Assembly (NCBI GenBank): GCA_046541515.1
Contig: JBKHDD010000232.1
Location: 1 to 6,682, forward strand
Direction: 5' to 3'
Source: CAYFVR01 sp046541515
GTDB taxonomy: Bacteria; Desulfobacterota; Desulfobacteria; Desulfobacterales; Desulfococcaceae
DNA: 6,682 bases
Shown one piece after another: positions 5,099-6,682 of this stretch. A program made the translations under genes and the position numbers. Positions within the stretch are counted from its first letter, which is position 1, and every line of letters begins with the position of its first letter. Below the pieces are notes generated by a model. The model was not told the DNA's origin. It searched no databases and worked only from the letters and a program-made list of their open reading frames with translations.

Positions 5099-6547
5099 AT
5101 GTTCGGCATCCTCGGCATCGCGGTGGCCCTGGTTCTCTTGATCTACCTGGCCTATCGCGGCATCAGCGTGCTGATTCTCGCCCCGGCCATGGCGCTGTTG
5201 GCCGCGCTCCTGGACGGCGCCCCCCTTTTGGGCGGCTACACCCAGGTCTTCATGGGCGCGACCGGCCGCTTCGTCATTCTGTATTTTCCGCTGTTTCTGC
5301 TCGGGGCCATTTTCGGCAAGCTCATGGACGACAGCGGTTCGGCCCGGGCCATCGCCGGCTGGACCGTGAACCGGTTCGGCAACGAACGGTCCCTTTTGGC
5401 CGTGGTGTTGTCCTGCGCCGTGCTGACCTACGGCGGCGTGTCCCTGTTCGTGGTGGCCTTCGCCATCTATCCCATCGCGGCGGCCCTGTTCCGGGAAAAC
5501 GCCATTCCCAAGCGGCTGATTCCCGGCGCCGTGGCCCTGGGCGCCTTTACCTTCACCATGACCGCGCTTCCGGGCACCCCCGCCATCCAGAACGCCATTC
5601 CCATGCCTTTCTTCGGAACCACGCCCTTCGCCGCGCCCGGCCTGGGAATCGTCTCGGCGCTGATTATGCTGGGGCTCGGCGTTTTCTGGCTCAACCGGCG
5701 GATGCGGACGGCCGCGGCCGCCGGCGAGGGCTACGGCGATCACGAAGATCGGTTGCCCAAGGCCGACCGGGCCCTCCGGGAGCGGGCCGAGGGCGAAGGC
5801 TTCGACATCGCGGAACTCAACGAAAAGGCCGAGCCCGCGGGCGAACCTTCCTTCTTCATTGCCCTCTTGCCCATCGTCGCGGTCATCGGCCTCAACTATC
5901 TGTTCAGCATGGTGGTGATCCCGTCCATGGACGCGGCCTATCTGGCCCGGCCGGAATACGGCGAGACGGACATCGGGGCGGTGAAGGGCATCTGGTCCAT
6001 CATTTCGGCCCTGGTGTTTTCCATTTTGTTGCTGATCGTCCTGAACCGGAAGCGGTTCGGCAATCTGATCGAAAGTCTGGACGCGGGGGCCAACGCCTCG
6101 GTGCTGCCCATTTTCAACACCGCCAGTCTGGTGGGTTTCGGGGCGGTGGTGGCCTCCCTGCCGGCCTTCGCGGTGGTTCGAGGCGCGGTGCTCGGCATCG
6201 GCGGGGACAATCCCCTCGTCTCGCTGGCACTGTCGGTGAATATCTTGGCCGGGATCACCGGTTCGGCCTCGGGCGGCATGAGCATCGCGCTTCAGACCCT
6301 GGGAGCCGAGTACATGGAGATGGCGTCCGCCGCGGGCGTGTCGCCGGATTTGTTGCACCGGACGACGGCGGTGGCCACGGGAGGACTCGACAGTCTGCCC
6401 CACAACGGCGCCGTCATCACCCTGTTGTCCATCTGCGGGCTGACCCACCGGGAATCCTACGCCGACATCTTCGTGGTGGCCGTTCTGTCCCCGGTGGTCG
6501 CTCTGGTGACGCTGATCGTTCTCGGTTCGCTGTTTGGATCGTTCTGA
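5099..6547 (+). CDS. GntP-family permease (possible hydroxybutyrate/organic acid:H+ symporter)
   Basis: A 482-residue inner-membrane transporter of the GntP (gluconate:H+ symporter) family. Hydrophobic segments occupy about residues 1-40, 57-76, 97-130, 140-160, 180-200, 250-275, 297-316, 335-400 and 455-480. LTYGGVSLFVVAFAIYP (109-125) and FTFTMTALPGTPAIQN (150-165) are typical of the subgroup often annotated as D-beta-hydroxybutyrate permease, and GITGSASGGMSIAL (385-398) and GGLDSLPHNGAVIT (428-441) are conserved family blocks. A charged loop at about 200-250 (acidic and Lys/Arg-rich) makes it somewhat longer than gluconate permeases of about 440-450. The start ATG follows GGGGAGG with eight bases between. 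The substrate is not settled by sequence; the neighbouring hydrolase favours a carboxylic or hydroxy acid. Family assignment is secure. Confidence 0.92.
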   Translation: MFGILGIAVALVLLIYLAYRGISVLILAPAMALLAALLDGAPLLGGYTQVFMGATGRFVILYFPLFLLGAIFGKLMDDSGSARAIAGWTVNRFGNERSLLAVVLSCAVLTYGGVSLFVVAFAIYPIAAALFRENAIPKRLIPGAVALGAFTFTMTALPGTPAIQNAIPMPFFGTTPFAAPGLGIVSALIMLGLGVFWLNRRMRTAAAAGEGYGDHEDRLPKADRALRERAEGEGFDIAELNEKAEPAGEPSFFIALLPIVAVIGLNYLFSMVVIPSMDAAYLARPEYGETDIGAVKGIWSIISALVFSILLLIVLNRKRFGNLIESLDAGANASVLPIFNTASLVGFGAVVASLPAFAVVRGAVLGIGGDNPLVSLALSVNILAGITGSASGGMSIALQTLGAEYMEMASAAGVSPDLLHRTTAVATGGLDSLPHNGAVITLLSICGLTHRESYADIFVVAVLSPVVALVTLIVLGSLFGSF

Positions 6548-6563
6548 AACGGTTTCCCTATAA

Positions 6564-6612
6564 TCGGGGCGAATCGCGCCCGACCCCGAACGGGCGGCGA
6601 TCGGCGTCGCCC
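6564..6612 (+). terminator. tandem GC-rich stem-loops after the permease, weak terminator candidate
   Basis: Two stems follow the permease stop. TCGGGGCG (6564-6571) pairs with CGCGCCCGA (6575-6583) with one bulge and a three-base loop. GGGCGGCG (6592-6599) pairs with CGTCGCCC (6605-6612) with one wobble and a five-base loop. Neither is followed by a T-run, so intrinsic termination is doubtful; they may protect the mRNA 3' end or precede Rho-dependent termination. Confidence 0.3.
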
Positions 6613-6682
6613 ACAACCTACAGTCTAACCTGAATCAGTGGCACAAAATCGAAAATTCGTCCATAAATTATTGAAAAAATTT

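Noticed and set aside
5075..6616. Long open frame of 513 codons on the minus strand opposite the permease
   Set aside because: It is His/Gly/Gln/Arg-rich with no domain and mirrors the GC-rich codon usage of the permease.
6639..6660. Possible sigma-54 promoter starting with TGGCAC
   Set aside because: There is no GC or TTGCA element at the required distance from the GG.

Overview
The window is a GC-rich bacterial segment in which all five confident genes lie on the + strand. They form two transcription units separated by a strong intrinsic terminator. Tetrahaem and octahaem c-type cytochromes beside a GntP permease suggest an anaerobic, respiratory, metabolically flexible proteobacterium-like organism. 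A member of Desulfobacterota is my best guess from gene content and style, but no marker gene here proves it.

Positions 1 to about 950 hold no convincing gene. There may be the tail of an ORF entering from the left edge (stop at 101-103). After it come several inverted repeats and then a terminator-like hairpin at 890-928.

Unit 1 (about 951-3816) is a TetR-family regulator, a NapC/NrfH-type membrane-anchored tetrahaem quinol dehydrogenase and a soluble octahaem cytochrome of the hydroxylamine oxidoreductase (HAO) family. The regulator most likely starts at a TTG codon (1005). A 34-bp dyad with perfect 14-bp arms (960-993) covers its promoter region and is the obvious operator. No terminator or second copy of the operator lies between the regulator and the cytochromes, so the regulator probably controls itself and the cytochromes together. 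The quinol dehydrogenase plus HAO pair matches the haoC-haoA arrangement of Campylobacterota, where the enzyme works reductively on nitrite or hydroxylamine. Electrons would pass from menaquinol through the tetrahaem protein to the periplasmic octahaem enzyme.

Unit 2 (about 3902-6612) is a patatin-like serine acyl hydrolase followed, 14 bp after its stop, by a GntP-family permease resembling the set often annotated as D-3-hydroxybutyrate permease. A hydrolase releasing hydroxyacids from polyhydroxybutyrate or a lipid, beside a transporter for such acids, is a reasonable hypothesis. Neither substrate is shown by the sequence. The last 60 or so bases turn AT-rich and contain no gene I can see.

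The most interesting item is the TetR-controlled HAO/NrfH-like module: a short HAO under a one-component repressor with an unusually clean operator. I do not see a wholly new type of system.
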